Source of the DNA: Watersipora subatra | Lineage: Eukaryota; Bryozoa; Gymnolaemata; Cheilostomatida; Watersiporidae | DNA length: 64,000 bases | Assembly (NCBI RefSeq): GCF_963576615.1 | Contig: NC_088714.1 | Location: 682,001 to 746,000 of the forward strand | Reading direction: 5' to 3' | Shown here: positions 45,961 through 64,000 of the stretch, piece by piece | Layout: each line of letters starts with the position of its first letter | Numbering within the stretch: position 1 is the first letter of the stretch | Position numbers and translations under genes: made by a program | The notes under the pieces: generated by a model | What the model saw: only the letters and a program-made list of their open reading frames with translations | Told to the model about the DNA's origin: nothing | The model's database searches: none

Positions 45961-46680
45961 TAGAAAGGGTTTGAACTTATTTAAGAAACACTAAGCAATT
46001 TGTAAGAGTGACCTCTGAGCTATCAAGGTAAAAAGGGAATCTCCTTGCCGTAGCACTACAGTTAAGGTCCTGAGGCTATCTCTAAAGCCTATCGGGTAGG
46101 CTCACTGCTTTTGCGTGTTTTCAGCTACTTTGTCCTATCATGCAAGACTTTCATCCTTGACCATCCAGCTCTACTCCTTTAACAGATTGAGCCACTTTCA
46201 GCTTAAAAAGGCAATAAACCTGGTAGGTCCTTACTCTAATGAGTGAGTCAAGTTTCAGTTGTGTAAACAGCTTCAAAAATAAATAGTTTGTTTAAGCTCT
46301 GCTATCTTTTCTAAATAAGCAGATAACATGGCTGTTCTCTAGTTTGCAGAATGAGGGAGGCAACACAGAAAGTGGGTACACAGATACCAGTATGCGGATA
46401 AAAGGAAACTGAACAGTAATTATGGGAGTATATAGGATTGCGCAATGATTACATCACAAAAGCAAATAAACTTTAACAATACTATTAGGTGCAGGAGCTG
46501 TTGTCCCCCACAGCACTACAAGCCACATGTTACATTCACAAGAAGTCGAAACATTGTTTTAGTTTCAGAAACACCCTTCTTGAAGCACGCTATTACAAAG
46601 AAATCTTTTAATGATGTTTACCCAGACTAAAGAATGGAAACTATTTAACAGGTTGAAGGCAGCACTATCAACTATTTTAT
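45961..46680. other. Non-coding stretch
   Basis: Possible continuation of the LINE remnant at first, then unrecognised sequence up to the 104-bp satellite. Confidence 0.4.
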
Positions 46681-47825
46681 TAAATGGAGCACCTGCTGCA
46701 AGAGTCAGAGTATCAAATGAACTTATGCGTTGTCCCATACTCTGTACATATTGCAGCAGGCTAACTGTTTTATTGTATAATTATTAAATGGAGCACCTGC
46801 TGCAAGAGTCAGAGTATCAAATGAACTTATGCATTGTCCCATACTCTGTACATATTGCAGCGCACTAACTGTTCTATTGTATAATTATTAAAAGAAGCAC
46901 CTGCTGCAAGAGTCAGAGCATCGAATGAACTTATGCGTTGTCCCATACTCTGTACATATTGCAGCAGACTAACTGTTCTATTGTATAATTATTAAATAGA
47001 GCACCTGCTGCAAGAGTCAGAGTATCAAATGAACTTATGCATTGTCCCATACTCTGTACATATTGCAGCGCACTAACTGTTCTATTGTATAATTATTAAA
47101 TAGAGCACCTGCTGCAAGCGTCAGAGCATCGAATGAACTTATGCATTGTCCCATACTCTGTACATATTGCAGCAGGCTAACTGTTCTATTGTATAATTAT
47201 TAAATGGAGCACCTGCTGCAAGAGTCAGAGTATCAAATGAACTTATGCATTGTCCCATACTCTGTACATATTGCAGCAGGCTAACTGTTCTATTGTATAA
47301 TTATTAAAAGAAGCACCTGCTGCAAGCGTCAGAGTATCAAATGAACTTATGCATTGTCCCATACTCTGTACATATTGCAGCGCACTAACTGTTCTATTGT
47401 ATAATTATTAAATAGAGCACCTGCTGCAAGCGTCAGAGTATCAAATGAACTTATGCATTGTCCCATACTCTGTACATATTGCAGCAGGCTAACTGTTCTG
47501 TTGTATAATTATTAAAAGAAGCACCTGCTGCAAGCGTCAGAGTATCAAATGAACTTATGCATTGTCCCATACTCTGTACATATTGCAGCAGACTAACTGT
47601 TCTATTGTATAATTATTAAAAGAAGCACCTGCTGCAAGCGTCAGAGTATCAAATGAACTTATGCATTGTCCCATACTCTGTACATATTGCAGCAGACTAA
47701 CTGTTCTATTGTATAATTATTAAAAGAAGCACCTGCTGCAAGAGTCAGAGTATCAAATGAACTTATGCATTGTCCAATACTCTGTACGTATTGAAGCGGA
47801 CTAACTGTTTTATTGTATAATTATT
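46680..47825. repeat. 104-bp satellite array
   Basis: Eleven copies of a 104-bp unit (GAGCACCTGCTGCAAGAGTC, TATCAAATGAACTTATGC, ATTGTCCCATACTCTGTACA, TATTGCAGC). Neighbouring units differ by only a few positions. Single-base variants (GAGTC or GCGTC, ATAGA, ATGGA or AAGAA) are shared by subsets, which suggests multi-unit duplications. Confidence 0.95.
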
Positions 47826-48059
47826 TGTACGCTATCCTTCAAAAGCTCAAATTCAGTGAGTAAAATTATTTTGCCATTAATTGGAAAAATTGTGTAGATG
47901 GGGCATAATTCCTATATTGTCTGTGCTTGAATAACTTTGTCTCAGAAATGACTTTCCAAGGGTTATGTATATGGCATAGATAACACACTAGGGGTAAATG
48001 TAGGGCAATTATGTCTATATGGCTACGTATAGGTCATTGATGACTCTTAATGGGAGTTA
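47826..48059. other. Spacer between two satellite arrays
   Basis: No gene. Towards 48000 the sequence begins to show diverged units of the next array (GGCATAGATAACACACTAGG). Confidence 0.4.
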
Positions 48060-49365
48060 TAGGATATTTGTGTCTTTCCATGAGATAGACATAGGTCAGA
48101 AATGACTTTATCATTGATGTCTTTCCATGGGATAGACATAGGGCATATATGACTGTCCATGAGGTAGGCATAGTGCATAGACGACTGTCTATGGGGTGGG
48201 CATAGAGCATATATGACTGTCCATGGGGTAGGCATAGTGCATAGATGACTGCCCATGGGGTAGGCATAGTGCATAGATGACTGTCCATCATGGACAGTGA
48301 TGGGGTAGGCATAGTGCATAGATGACTGTCCATCATGGACAGTGATGGGGTAGGCATAGTGCATAGATGACTGTCCATCATGGACAGTGATGGGGTAGGC
48401 ATAGTGCATAGATGACTGTCCATCATGGACAGTGATGGGGTAGGCATAGTGCATAGATGACTGTCCATCATGGACAGTGATGTGGTAGGCATAGTGCATA
48501 GACGACTGTCTATGGGGTGGGCATAGAGCATATATGACTGTCCATGGGGTAGGCATAGTGCATAGATGACTGCCCATGGGGTAGGCATAGTGCATAGATG
48601 ACTGTCCATCATGGACAGTGATGGGGTAGGCATAGTGCATAGATGACTGTCCATCATGGACAGTGATGGGGTAGGCATAGTGCATAGATGACTGTCCATC
48701 ATGGACAGTGATGGGGTAGGCATAGTGCATAAATGACTGTCCATCATGGACAGTGATGGGGTAGGCATAGTGCATAGATGACTGTCCATCATGGACAGTG
48801 ATGTGGTAGGCATAGTGCATAGATGACTGTCCATGGGGTAAGCATAGAGCATATATGACTGTCCATGGAGTAGGCATAGGGAATATATGACTGTCCATGG
48901 GGTAGGCATAGTGCATAGATGACTGTCCATGGAGTAGGCATAGTGCATAGATGACTGTCCATGGGGTAAGCATAGGGCATATATGACTGCCCATGGGGTA
49001 GGCATAGGGCATATATGACTGTCCATGGAGTAGGCATAGGGGATATATGACTGTCCATGGAGTAGGCATAGGGCATATATGACTGTCCATGGGGTAGGCA
49101 TAGTGCATAGATGACTGTCCATGGAGTAGGCATAGGGAATATATTACTGTCCATGGGGTAGGCATAGTGCATAGATGACTGTCCATGGGGTAAGCATAGG
49201 GCATATATGACTGTCCATGGGGTAGGCATAGGGCATATATGACTGTCCATGGGGTAGGCATATGGGATATATGACTGTCCATGGGGTAGGCATATGGGAT
49301 AGATGACTGTCCATGGGGTAGGCATAGGGGATATATGACTGTCCATGGGGTAGGCATAGGGGATA
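48060..49365. repeat. 32-bp minisatellite with higher-order units
   Basis: Units such as GACTGTCCATGGGGTAGGCA followed by TAGTGCATAGAT. Some units gained a palindromic ACTGTCCATCATGGACAGT. A 321-bp block (48180-48500) is repeated at 48501-48821. All three minus-strand frames stay open for hundreds of codons because the 32-bp unit has no stop in any frame. Confidence 0.95.
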
Positions 49366-49475
49366 GATTAAACAAAAAGCAATCCAACAGCATCTAGTCA
49401 ATAACAAAGCAAAAGGTAATAGAATTATTAGAGCTCTGAGGAACTGTAAGAAGTTAAGAGCTGAGCAGTCAGCTA

Positions 49476-55017
<5,542 letters not shown>

Positions 55018-55984
55018 CTCAGCCTGATTTATCTAACAAGCACAACATAAAGAAGGATGCACATTATAAGATTCAGCATGGGTATCTCTGAATATCAAAG
55101 CGAGTTTAACCCTCACTGGCACATGAAGTTACACTTGTCAGATATCTCATCATTCACTCCTGCTGAAGCAATATAGTAAACACATAGACATATTAACTAT
55201 ACTATTATTAAGTACAGTTAATAGGTCTATGGGTGAACATTACACAATGATTAACTGAAGAGGTTGTATTGTGTATATCACACTATATCATATATTCTGA
55301 AGTCAAGTCAACAGTTGCCACAAATCAAGTTTGCTTGCTGATAACCGGAGAAGTTGAGATGAGACAATGCAGCATGTTCTGCACACCCTAATAACTTGAG
55401 TAGTTGCTGTCTAAATGATATTCAGGAAATAGCTTAAACTGCTGATACAAGCTGTCTGGTGTCTGATCATTCAAATTTTTAGAGATTTGACAACCAAGAC
55501 ATCGCAAAACAAGAACGCAAATAAAGTTTGTGTTAGCTCAATTCGACCAATAGGAGATTTTGGTTTTAAACTGAATGCAAGTAGTTTATGTATGATGTCA
55601 CAACACAAACAAGTTTCACTTATGCTGCAGTCATTCTTCTGACCTGTAAATAGTTTAGTAGTCACAAAGAAATATACTAAACTGATTTGAAGTATACTAA
55701 CTTGACTATCTTATCAATTGATTTAGTTTGGTAGTTGAATGAAGCCTACTAACGTTTAGCCTAGATGCCGAACAATAGTGATCAGAAGGCTGGTGAGAAA
55801 GGCAGTTTTGGTGCTAAGAATTGCACTCCTGTCCTCTTCTCCAATGTATGGACACCTAGTTGGTGGTTAGTGATGAGCAAGGAGTCAGATAGTTGGTAAC
55901 TATCTGAACACAAGAAGACAAATTGTTGAACAAATAGTGGGCAGACAATTAACAGTATATTGATGCACAACAGTGTACAGTTAG
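55018..55984. other. Intergenic, with a palindromic element at 55182-55231
   Basis: The region upstream of the complete transporter gene. The 50-bp palindromic element (ACATAGACATATTAAC to GTTAATAGGTCTATG) matches 29699-29756. No other feature was recognised. Confidence 0.5.
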
Positions 55985-56240
55985 TATGCTATTGGATAGA
56001 TAGTGGCTAGATAGTGGGTAAACAGTGGGTAGATAGTCGGTTGATAGCAGATAGATAGCGGGTAGATGGTGGGTTGATAGGGGGTCAACAGTGAGTAGAT
56101 AGTGGGTAGATAGTGGATAGATAGTGGGTATATAGTGAGTAGATAGTGGGTAGAAAGTGGGTAGATAGTGAGTAGATAGTGGGTAAATAGTGAGTAGATA
56201 GTGGGTAAATAGTGGGTAGATAGTGGGTAGATAGTGAGCA
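55985..56240. repeat. 11-bp minisatellite
   Basis: About 22 copies of TAGATAGTGGG with GAG and AAA variants, giving THYLP-type stop-free frames on the minus strand. Confidence 0.95.
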
Positions 56241-56479
56241 AATGCCTGCAAATACAAAGAGGCTGGCTGATAATCTGTAATAGCTGCATCCGGTATCCAC
56301 GCAAACATACCACAGCTGCCGGAAAGGTCAGCCCAGTCTATTGAGTAATGAGAGAAATAGCCTCTGGTCTAGGAAGGTATAGTTACTCCTAAGAGTGTTG
56401 CTAATAGACAGAAGTAGGAATGCTCCAGTTGGTAAAATAGTATGTGAGCTTACCTCTACTAGGTTTGCTTTTAATTCCG

Positions 56480-56970
56480 AGAGTTATACTTGTAATATAT
56501 ACTAGTTATACTTGTAATATATAATATTTATACTTGTAATATATAATAGTTATACTTGTAATATATAATAGTCATACTTGTAATATATAATAGTTATACT
56601 TGTAATATATAATAGTTATACTTGTAATATATAATCGTTATACTTGTAATATATAATAGTTATACTTGTAATATATAATAGTTATACTTGTAATATATAA
56701 TAGTTATACTTGTAATATATAATAGTTATACTTGTAATATATAATCATTATACTTGTAATATATAATAGTTATACTTGTAATATATAATAGTTATACTTG
56801 TAATATATAATAGTTATACTTGTAATATATTATAGTTATACTTGTAATATATAATAGTCATACTTGTAATATATTATAGTTATACTTGTAATATATAATA
56901 GTTATACTTGTAATAGATAATAGTTATACTTGTAATATGTAATAGTTATACTTGTAATATATAATAGGTA
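56480..56970. repeat. 22-bp minisatellite
   Basis: About 22 copies of TAGTTATACTTGTAATATAT plus AA, with few substitutions. Confidence 0.97.
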
Positions 56971-57046
56971 TACATACATTTCTTTCTTGCAGTCCAAAAC
57001 AGCGCCAAATACTTTACTGATATGATTTGAATTTCACATTCTGCAG

Positions 57047-57155
57047 GATGGATGCATTGCAAAGGATGCTGTCATATGCTGACCTTGATTATGTAATCAA
57101 ACCTTACACAGTTCAAATGAAAGGTCAGCGATTTATAGCATTCTTAAATGTGCAA
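57047..57155 (+). CDS. Possible single exon of an unknown gene
   Basis: A 109-base open segment bordered by a good acceptor (TTTCACATTCTGCAG) and donor (GTAAGG). It starts with ATG right after the splice junction and encodes MDALQRMLSYADLDYVIKPY then about 16 more residues. I do not recognise a family and found no partner exon on the plus strand before or after. It could be an isolated exon of a gene otherwise decayed or repeat-interrupted, or chance. Confidence 0.25.
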
Positions 57156-58239
57156 GTAAGGTCAAGGGCTTCATCACATTCGTAGTTGTCGCAGCATAAG
57201 ATGGACAAAGCAGTTTAAGGATTAAATGCCAGATGTCACATTGAGGCTTAGTCTGCTACTTGTCTGGTCCTCAGCTACCCCTACACCAGGACTTGGTATT
57301 ATTCGTAAATTGATTTTTGCAACAATCTCCTACCGCGACTGGTAATATTTTTGCAGTAGTTTGAGTTAAGGTTTGTCAGTTTTTAGGGCAGCCAGTGAGT
57401 GAGTCATTGAGTAGGTAGGGTGGATGGTTACCCTTCCTGTCATTGTGTAACTATCATGTAAAATCAATATTAGGGAATAGTAGTAGCCTAATCATTTTCT
57501 GAAAGTGTGAATTTAAAATGATGAGTCTCTCTCCTGTCACACGGGTGCAACAGTTACAATCGTTGCTTGCAGTGTTTGAAAAGACCAACAAAAGCTGCGT
57601 AAGGTATAACCTCCGCCAGCCAAGGGCGTCACTTTACCTTCTGATAAAGCAAATATATTACAGAGTTGAAATAATTGTAAAGATTTCTTAGCCAATATGG
57701 ATGGTCGTTCGATCAGACTTTGATCCCAAGGACAAAAGTGAGTTAGTTGCATGATATTCATTAGGACCGAGACCGTAAGAGAAGATGAGAGGTATATAAG
57801 ATTTTTATAGAATTAGTGAGTCATGTATTGAAATGAATGTACTGACAAGTGGATAGAAACCCAGCATCTCTTTAGACTGAGATCACAGCTTTTTTTGACA
57901 AAAACAAGATATTTTATTGTTTTGACCAGTGTAGCATGCCAAGTCTTTTCTGAGACGGGTCATTTCATGAATATGTATATAAATACATCTTTATACGCAG
58001 CTATTTTCTTTTTTATGTAAAACTTACATGGCAGAGCATAGCCTTATATAGTACGTTAAATGGCAAGCTTGCTTTTGACATTTTCGCTAAACTGAGGCTT
58101 AGCATTGTTGGTCCAAAGGCTGATGCGCTGTATAAGGCTCTCCCTATCAAGCCTTGTAGCTCTCTCTTGAGGGTTTGATTGTTGTCTCTGTGTGTTATTC
58201 TAATTCATTTTCATAAACAGGATAGATTGAAATACTTGT
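57156..58239. other. Intergenic, nothing recognised
   Basis: No convincing exon or repeat was seen on either strand. Confidence 0.4.
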
Positions 58240-58460
58240 ACTATAAATTTAGTAGACAACAAATAGGTCACTAACAGTGTGACACAGAGATACTTCTATG
58301 AATTTCAGTAGAGAAAGAATAGGCCACTAACAATGTGACACAAAGATACCTCTATGAATTTTAGTAGAGAACAAATAGGTCACCAACAATGTGACACAAA
58401 AATACTTCTATGAACTTTAGTAGACAACAGATAGGCCAGTAACAATGTGGCACAAAGATA
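58240..58460. repeat. Tandem repeat of about 56-60 bp
   Basis: Four diverged copies sharing AATAGGTCACTAACA, TGTGACACAAAGATAC and TTCTATGAATTTTAGTAGA. Confidence 0.85.
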
Positions 58461-58577
58461 CATTCATAAAGGATAAATGGGCCTATACAGTAGCTCTCTC
58501 TCTCTCTCCCTCTAATAACACCAAACCACTTTGGCATTTATAGTGTAACACAAACGTGTAGTACTAGCCGACTTTTG

Positions 58578-61500
58578 CTAATAGCTAACAAAACTGGTGA
58601 TCCCAATGGAATCTTGGGTAACTTCGTTGTTCCATTTTCGTCTTGGCTTCTGAAGAACTTTCTTGAGGAAAGGTGTGAGGACACCGGCAGAGGTAAGAAG
58701 TGCTGCTGATGCTAGGTAGAGAGCTGCTTTCTCATTGACTGTCTCCTGGATGTACACTGTAATATATATGTCTATTGTATGTACACGGTAATATATATAT
58801 CTATTGTATGTACACTGTAATATATGTCTCCTGGATGTACATTGTAATATATATGTCTGTTGTATGTACACTGTAATATTTATGTCTGTTGTATGTACAC
58901 TGTAATATATATGTCTGTTGTATGTACACTGTAATATATATGTCTGTTGTATGTACACTGTAATATATATGTCTGTTATAGATACATAGAAAAACAGATA
59001 GAGAAGTAGACAGATAAATAGGTAGAAAGGTAGATAAGGAGATAAGTAGATAGAGAGCCAATATCCCGGTTACCACCTGCGAGGAAAGGTACTCCTGCTA
59101 GTCCCAAACCATCTATAAGACACTTGACTACATACAGTCTCATCATTCTCTGGGGACTGGATAACTCTAAGGTCAGAGGGACAGCATTTCCTGTGGTAAA
59201 AGCTTTGAAGAACCCTATGATTCCAATTATGACATAAAGCTGCACTGTAAATGAAAAGAGAGGCAGTGAGAGGCAAAGGGTTTAGGAGTAGAACAGTGAA
59301 ATTTAAAGTGCTGTTGAGAAGCATCAGCCTGGTCCTATCAGAAAACATAAAGAAATGTTACGTAACTCAAGTGACAATATGTCTGTGATGTCAGTACAAA
59401 CACTCATCTCAACAACAGCCAGGCTCATAATCACAGTCACTGTGCCTTTCCACCGCCGTCAAGGTGACAACACTATTAGGAAGTGGTAAGAGAATTTTTT
59501 TAATGGTATTATAATTAGACCACAGCTTCTGGATGTTCGGAACAATAAAAACCAATAGTTTGAATAGCAAGAAGGTCATATGTACAGCGTAAAGTTATGA
59601 GGTACAAATTTCCTTTCTAAACCAAAGAGCGATTAGCTGTTATTCTGATGTAGGCAATACTCAAGTGAAGTGGCCTTGTATTTAATTTAGTTATACATAC
59701 CTTCAGACTTGATGAAGGTCAAGGTAAAGATGGAAATAGCGAGAACAAAAATGCTGACAGTTTGTAGTAAGACAGCACTGAACTCTGTACAGGCAGTCAG
59801 TAGAAGATAGACAACAGCAGAGATAATCTGTGTAATTCCTTGAATGGATAGAGTATTGGCTATCTGTAATAAAGAATATACGTATATGTGTAATATCTCA
59901 GTATAACATGTTTAGTTATATTATGTCAGTTTCATGATATTGTATTATATCATAATATACTTACCATAACATAATATATCTGTTCATACCCTCATATAGC
60001 ATATTATATTTTGGTATTTTGTCATATAGTGTATTTTACTATGTTATATCATATTACAATCTTTATTACAAACTATTCTATGATGCATTATATTATGTTA
60101 CATGTATATGATATGATATTATACAAAATTATATTTTATTGTATTATCCTATAAAATATTACACCTTATGATATATATGTTACATATTATACTATATTGT
60201 ATTATTTTATATCATATTGTATTAAATAATGTGATATTAGCTTATATTATCTTATACTGCACAATGATATGTTATGCTCAACTGTATTATGCGATATTAT
60301 AATATATTATAACCTTACTCTGTTATATTGTGTTACATTATAATATTTGATGGTACATGTATATGATTAAATTGTAATTATATTAATTAATATTATATTA
60401 TCTTATACTATTTTATATTGGTAAGATTTTATTGTACTATTTTGTACTATACCATTTTATATTATATTAATTTTGTGTTATACTTTGTTATATTGTATTA
60501 TATTATAGTAGATTACATTAAATCATGTTATTTTACAACATGATTTATTTTATTGTTTTACATTGTAATCGATTTTACTACTTTATATTTTACTATACAA
60601 TCGAAAATTATACTATGTTACAATGTAATTTATTGTAATATATTGTAACCTATCATATTATACTATGTTTTGCTATATTATACTACAAAGGAGTGAATTA
60701 TACTACAAGTAGCGAGAGAGTAATTACATTGTTTATTTCATACTTTCATTATAGCTTTTTCAAAAATCAAAACCTTGGTCAGATACTAACCTGAGTCAGA
60801 CACTAACCTAAGTTATATACTGACATGAGTCATATACTAACCTGAGTCAGATACTAACCTGAGTCATATACTAGCCTGAGTCAGATACTAGCCTGAGTCA
60901 GATACTAACCTGAGCTAGATACTAGCCTGAATAAGATACTAGCCTAAGTCAGATACTAACCTGAGTCAGATAATAGCCTGAGTCAGATACTAACCTGAGT
61001 TAGATACTAGCCTGAGTAAGATGCTAGCCTGAGTCAGATACTAACCTGAGTCATATACTAGCTTGAGTTAGATACTAGCCTGAGTCAGATGCTAACATGA
61101 GTCATATACTAACCTGAGTCAGATACTAACCTGAGTCATATAATAGCCTGAGTCATATACTAGCCTGAGTCATATACTAGCCTGATTCAGATAGTAACCT
61201 GAGTCAATTACTAGCCTGAGTCAGATACTAACCTGAGTCAGATAGTAACTTGAGTCAGATACTAGCCTGAGTCAGATAATAACCTGAGTCAGATACTAAC
61301 CTGAGTAAAATACTAACTTGAGTCAGATACTAGCCTGAGTCAGATAATAACCTGAGTCAGATACTAGCCTGAGTCAGATACGAACCTGAGTCAGATACTA
61401 GCTTGAGTCAAATACTAACCTGAGTCAGATAAAAGCCTGAGTCATATACTAACATGAGTCAGACACTAGCCAGGGTCAGATACTAGCCCGAGTCAGATAG

Positions 61501-62553
61501 TAACCAGTTGATGGAACTGAAAATAAAAATGAATAAGATATTATGGAGTTGTTCCTGATTACTCTTTCTGGTTGGCTTCCAGAGGTAACATTTTAGTCTT
61601 TTCATGCGACATGTCATAAATTTTAATTTTTACAGTTTATTAGTGAATTATTTTCTGTTTAATGCTTAGTCAAAAGAACTAAGTAAGTTTTTACCAATGA
61701 AAATATGGCGAAAAATGACTATGACAATTGAACTAAAGTCTGCCATTGTAGGCGCCAATAGATTTATCAGTACTCTATTATAAGGTAGAGCTAGTTTTAT
61801 CACTTACGCGCAGTCTAACAAACTATGTGGTATATTATAACTATTATTAACGTCTACCTGGTCATTAGTCAGTCCAAGTGTCCTTTCTGCATAGTCCCCC
61901 AGTACTGTGAAGCAAGAGTCAACACCGCCAGAGTACAAGCCAGCAACCACTAGCAGGGCTATTGACTGTAACAGTCATGCAGATCTGATGAGATATCAGT
62001 AAGCACACAAAGCTGTTGATTGTGATGATATGAAAAGTTTAATAACTGTTGAATGACTAACAGTTTGAAGGCTACCTCGGGTTTTCTCAAAGTCTGTAAC
62101 ATGTTATCATCCTTTGCTTCCTCTGAGTCTTCATCTAAATCTGATAGCTTTTTCTCTGAGAATTTAGTCTTATCTTTGGAGACAACATCATCCTGTCATT
62201 AAAAAACCAATTACAAATGGCCGCAGTGTAAGCTGGCATCAAGAACTTCAATTCCTTACTCAGAAACAACAGCCTGTGAATGCTTTTACTATATTTATCA
62301 CGGCATGCATTACAATTTCTCCGAAAGCAAGCACTTACTCCAGTAAGGCTTCTCTGAGACAGACGAATGTCCATGTTTGTTCTATTAACAAGCTCGTTTC
62401 CCTCTGAGTCTGGGATGATGTAAATGCTTGTTGATGCTCTTTTTGGGAAGAGCTGGAGCTTCTTGTCTTCCTTTTGGTGGTCTACTTGAAGAAGGTCCTT
62501 ATCTCTTTTGACATATGTGAGACCACAGGCTATGTTGACAGTTAGTACACACC
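58578..62553 (-). CDS. SLC16-like MFS carrier, tandem paralogue, 5' part outside window
   Basis: Six exons: 62553-62339, 62192-62076, 61965-61858, 59863-59701, 59244-59077 and 58756-58578. They correspond one-to-one with exons 4-9 of the complete paralogue at 49476-55017; four of the six are exactly the same length. They encode span 6, the cytoplasmic loop and spans 7-12 (SIALLVVAGLYSGGVDSCF, IIGFFKAFTTGNAVPLTLEL). The frame is intact to the TAG at 58578-58580. The loop exons are strongly diverged between paralogues, while the exon 59863-59701 is almost identical. Exons for spans 1-5 would lie beyond 64000; I saw none in 62.6-63.6 kb. The substrate is unknown, with a monocarboxylate-type solute the family-level guess. 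Confidence 0.8.
58757..58985 (-). repeat. 29-bp array of 3' splice sites, paralogous copy
   Basis: About eight units homologous to those at 49651-50100, again starting at the acceptor of the last exon. The exon's reading frame stays open through the whole array. Confidence 0.9.
59870..60700. repeat. Very AT-rich intron sequence
   Basis: Built of ATATTATATT-like words. Its first 200 bp (GTGTAATATCTCAGT, GGTATTTTGTCATATAGTG) are homologous to 51301-51480 next to the matching exon of the paralogue. Confidence 0.7.
60780..61505. repeat. 17-bp minisatellite
   Basis: About 42 copies of CTGAGTCAGATACTAAC with frequent AAC/AGC and CAGA/CATA alternation, in the intron between 61858 and 59863. Confidence 0.97.
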
Positions 62554-63591
62554 CTACAAGAGCATAGACTTGTCTTAGAGATAAACACACAAACTAATTC
62601 TATATTTCTGATTCTGTAAAAGAAAACAAAATAATCATACATCTTCATCAGTCTTTCATCTGATTGGGAATAAAACAGTTGTGAAAACTTTTATAATTAT
62701 GCCGTAAACTACAGCATAGCATTTATTACATTAGTTAAAATAATCACGTCTGAAGCTCTGGGGGTCATTAACTAGTATGGTTGTCAGTTATGCTTACCGT
62801 AACGATTATTAAGCCATCTGCAGGCACGTAATTGTTTCAGTAAAGTTAAGCTTACCTTTTCTGGTTCACGAGGTAAGTTACTCAAATTCATTGGGTAAGT
62901 ACATGTATATTATCACCAGTGCCACGCCGGGCATTCAGCTAGTCTATTATGTATACAACTTCCATGACATTCTACTTCATCGTGATAAGTTGTCAGATGT
63001 GTAGAAAAACAAGAACAGGTAACTGCACAATTATTCATAAATACTTGAAGCCAATTGATTGGTGCAGGTGTTACAGTATAATGGTCTACCAGTCTGAATG
63101 TCACGAGTTGGGTACTGTTGAAAGTTTTCTTTTATCCTAACCTTGAGCCCTGAATACACGTAGACGACGAACAGCTATTACCACTCATTTTATAGTAAAA
63201 TATATTTTGTTTTGCTTTATTGTACACGAGTAAAATATTTGTTATTAGTTTTATTTTGTGGAATAGACTTTGCTGTTTAAAAAACATAAGCAAATCATTG
63301 TAACTGAATATGGAAGATGTGCGCTCCTTATCAACTTATTGTAAAATTACCGCAATCATTGTCTATAAAACCTGTCAACTTAGTCAAAAAAAGAGAAAAG
63401 TTGTTGGGGCAAACCGATAATACTGCAGTTACTGTACAGCCCACAAATCAAAAGTTAAGTCTAGTTTTTCCTTTTTGTGTTGCCAAAGGAGCGAGTTAAG
63501 AAAGATCTTGGAACAGATTAGGCATGTACTGTTCATCTAGCTTAAAATCTCTACAGCGTAACGTAAACGTTCCTGGAACGCATTATTTATG
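62554..63591. other. Intron or intergenic sequence
   Basis: Contains a short end of the interspersed repeat at about 62885-62945 (GCCACGCCGGGCATTCAGCT). No further transporter exon was recognised. Confidence 0.45.
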
Positions 63592-63980
63592 TTGTAGGAG
63601 TGCCTACTGTACTTATATATTATGTGTTTGGTCTGCAATGTTGTAGGAGTGCCTACTGTACTTATATATTATGTGTTTGGTCTGCAATGTTGTAGGAGTG
63701 CCTACTGTACTTATATATTATGTGTTTGATCTGCAATGTTGTAGGAGTGCCTACTGTACTTATATATTATGTGTTTGGTCTGCAATGTTGTAGGAGTGCC
63801 TACTGTACTTATATATTATGTGTTTGATCTGCAATGTTGTAGGAGTGCCTGTACTTATATATTATGTGTTTGGTCTGCAATGTTGTAGGAGTGCCTACTG
63901 TACTTATATATTATGTGTTTGATCTGCAATGTTGTAGGAGTGCCTGTACTTATATATTATATGTTTGGTCTGCAATGCGG
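63592..63980. repeat. 49-bp minisatellite
   Basis: Eight near-identical copies of a 49-bp unit (GTTGTAGGAGTGCCTACTGT, ACTTATATATTATGTGTTTG). Two copies lack four bases (ACTG/CTAC region). It ends a few bases before the window edge. Confidence 0.95.
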
Positions 63981-64000
63981 TATTTTTGTCTGCAATTGCA

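Noticed and set aside
48047-49393. A stop-free frame of about 448 codons on the minus strand
   Set aside because: It is the 32-bp minisatellite read through. All three frames are open because the unit has no stop, and the peptide is only a repetition of the unit.

Overview
The window looks like nuclear DNA of an invertebrate animal, probably a spiralian such as a bryozoan, mollusc or annelid; I cannot name the species. It is AT-rich, its genes are split by GT-AG introns, and it carries tRNA-derived SINEs, a LINE fragment, several terminal-inverted-repeat DNA transposons and a very heavy load of minisatellites. I saw no prokaryotic operons, no CRISPR array, no rRNA, no intact tRNA gene and no retrovirus-like element.

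Five gene models stand up to exon-by-exon reading. (1) 7062-7274, minus: one exon of a DUF885-family protein. (2) 14661-44685, minus: a cyclic nucleotide-binding protein resembling CNBD2, with 16 exons found and at least one missing. (3) 34240-42223, plus: a complete five-exon, 310-residue protein with one RING finger and two ZZ zinc fingers. It sits entirely inside a 13.8-kb intron of gene 2, on the opposite strand. (4) 49476-55017, minus: a complete nine-exon, 483-residue SLC16/monocarboxylate-transporter-like carrier. (5) 58578-62553, minus: a tandem paralogue of gene 4 whose 5' exons lie beyond the window.

Layout: 1-14.6 kb is repeats, a TA-flanked transposon, the DUF885 exon and SINEs. 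14.6-44.7 kb is the CNBD2-like gene, whose introns hold a hAT-like element, a pogo/Tigger-like element, a Mutator-like foldback element, minisatellites and the nested RING-ZZ gene. 45-49.4 kb has a LINE reverse-transcriptase remnant, a 104-bp satellite and a 32-bp minisatellite with higher-order structure. 49.4-64 kb is the transporter pair and its repeats.

The most unusual theme is that several tandem arrays are built out of splice sites. The DUF885 exon's 5' splice site is repeated four times, the last-exon 3' splice site of both transporter paralogues is expanded into 29-bp arrays, the last CNBD2-like exon has a duplicated acceptor, and a 31-bp array in a CNBD2-like intron carries an acceptor-like sequence in each unit. 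I did not find a convincing new multi-gene system.
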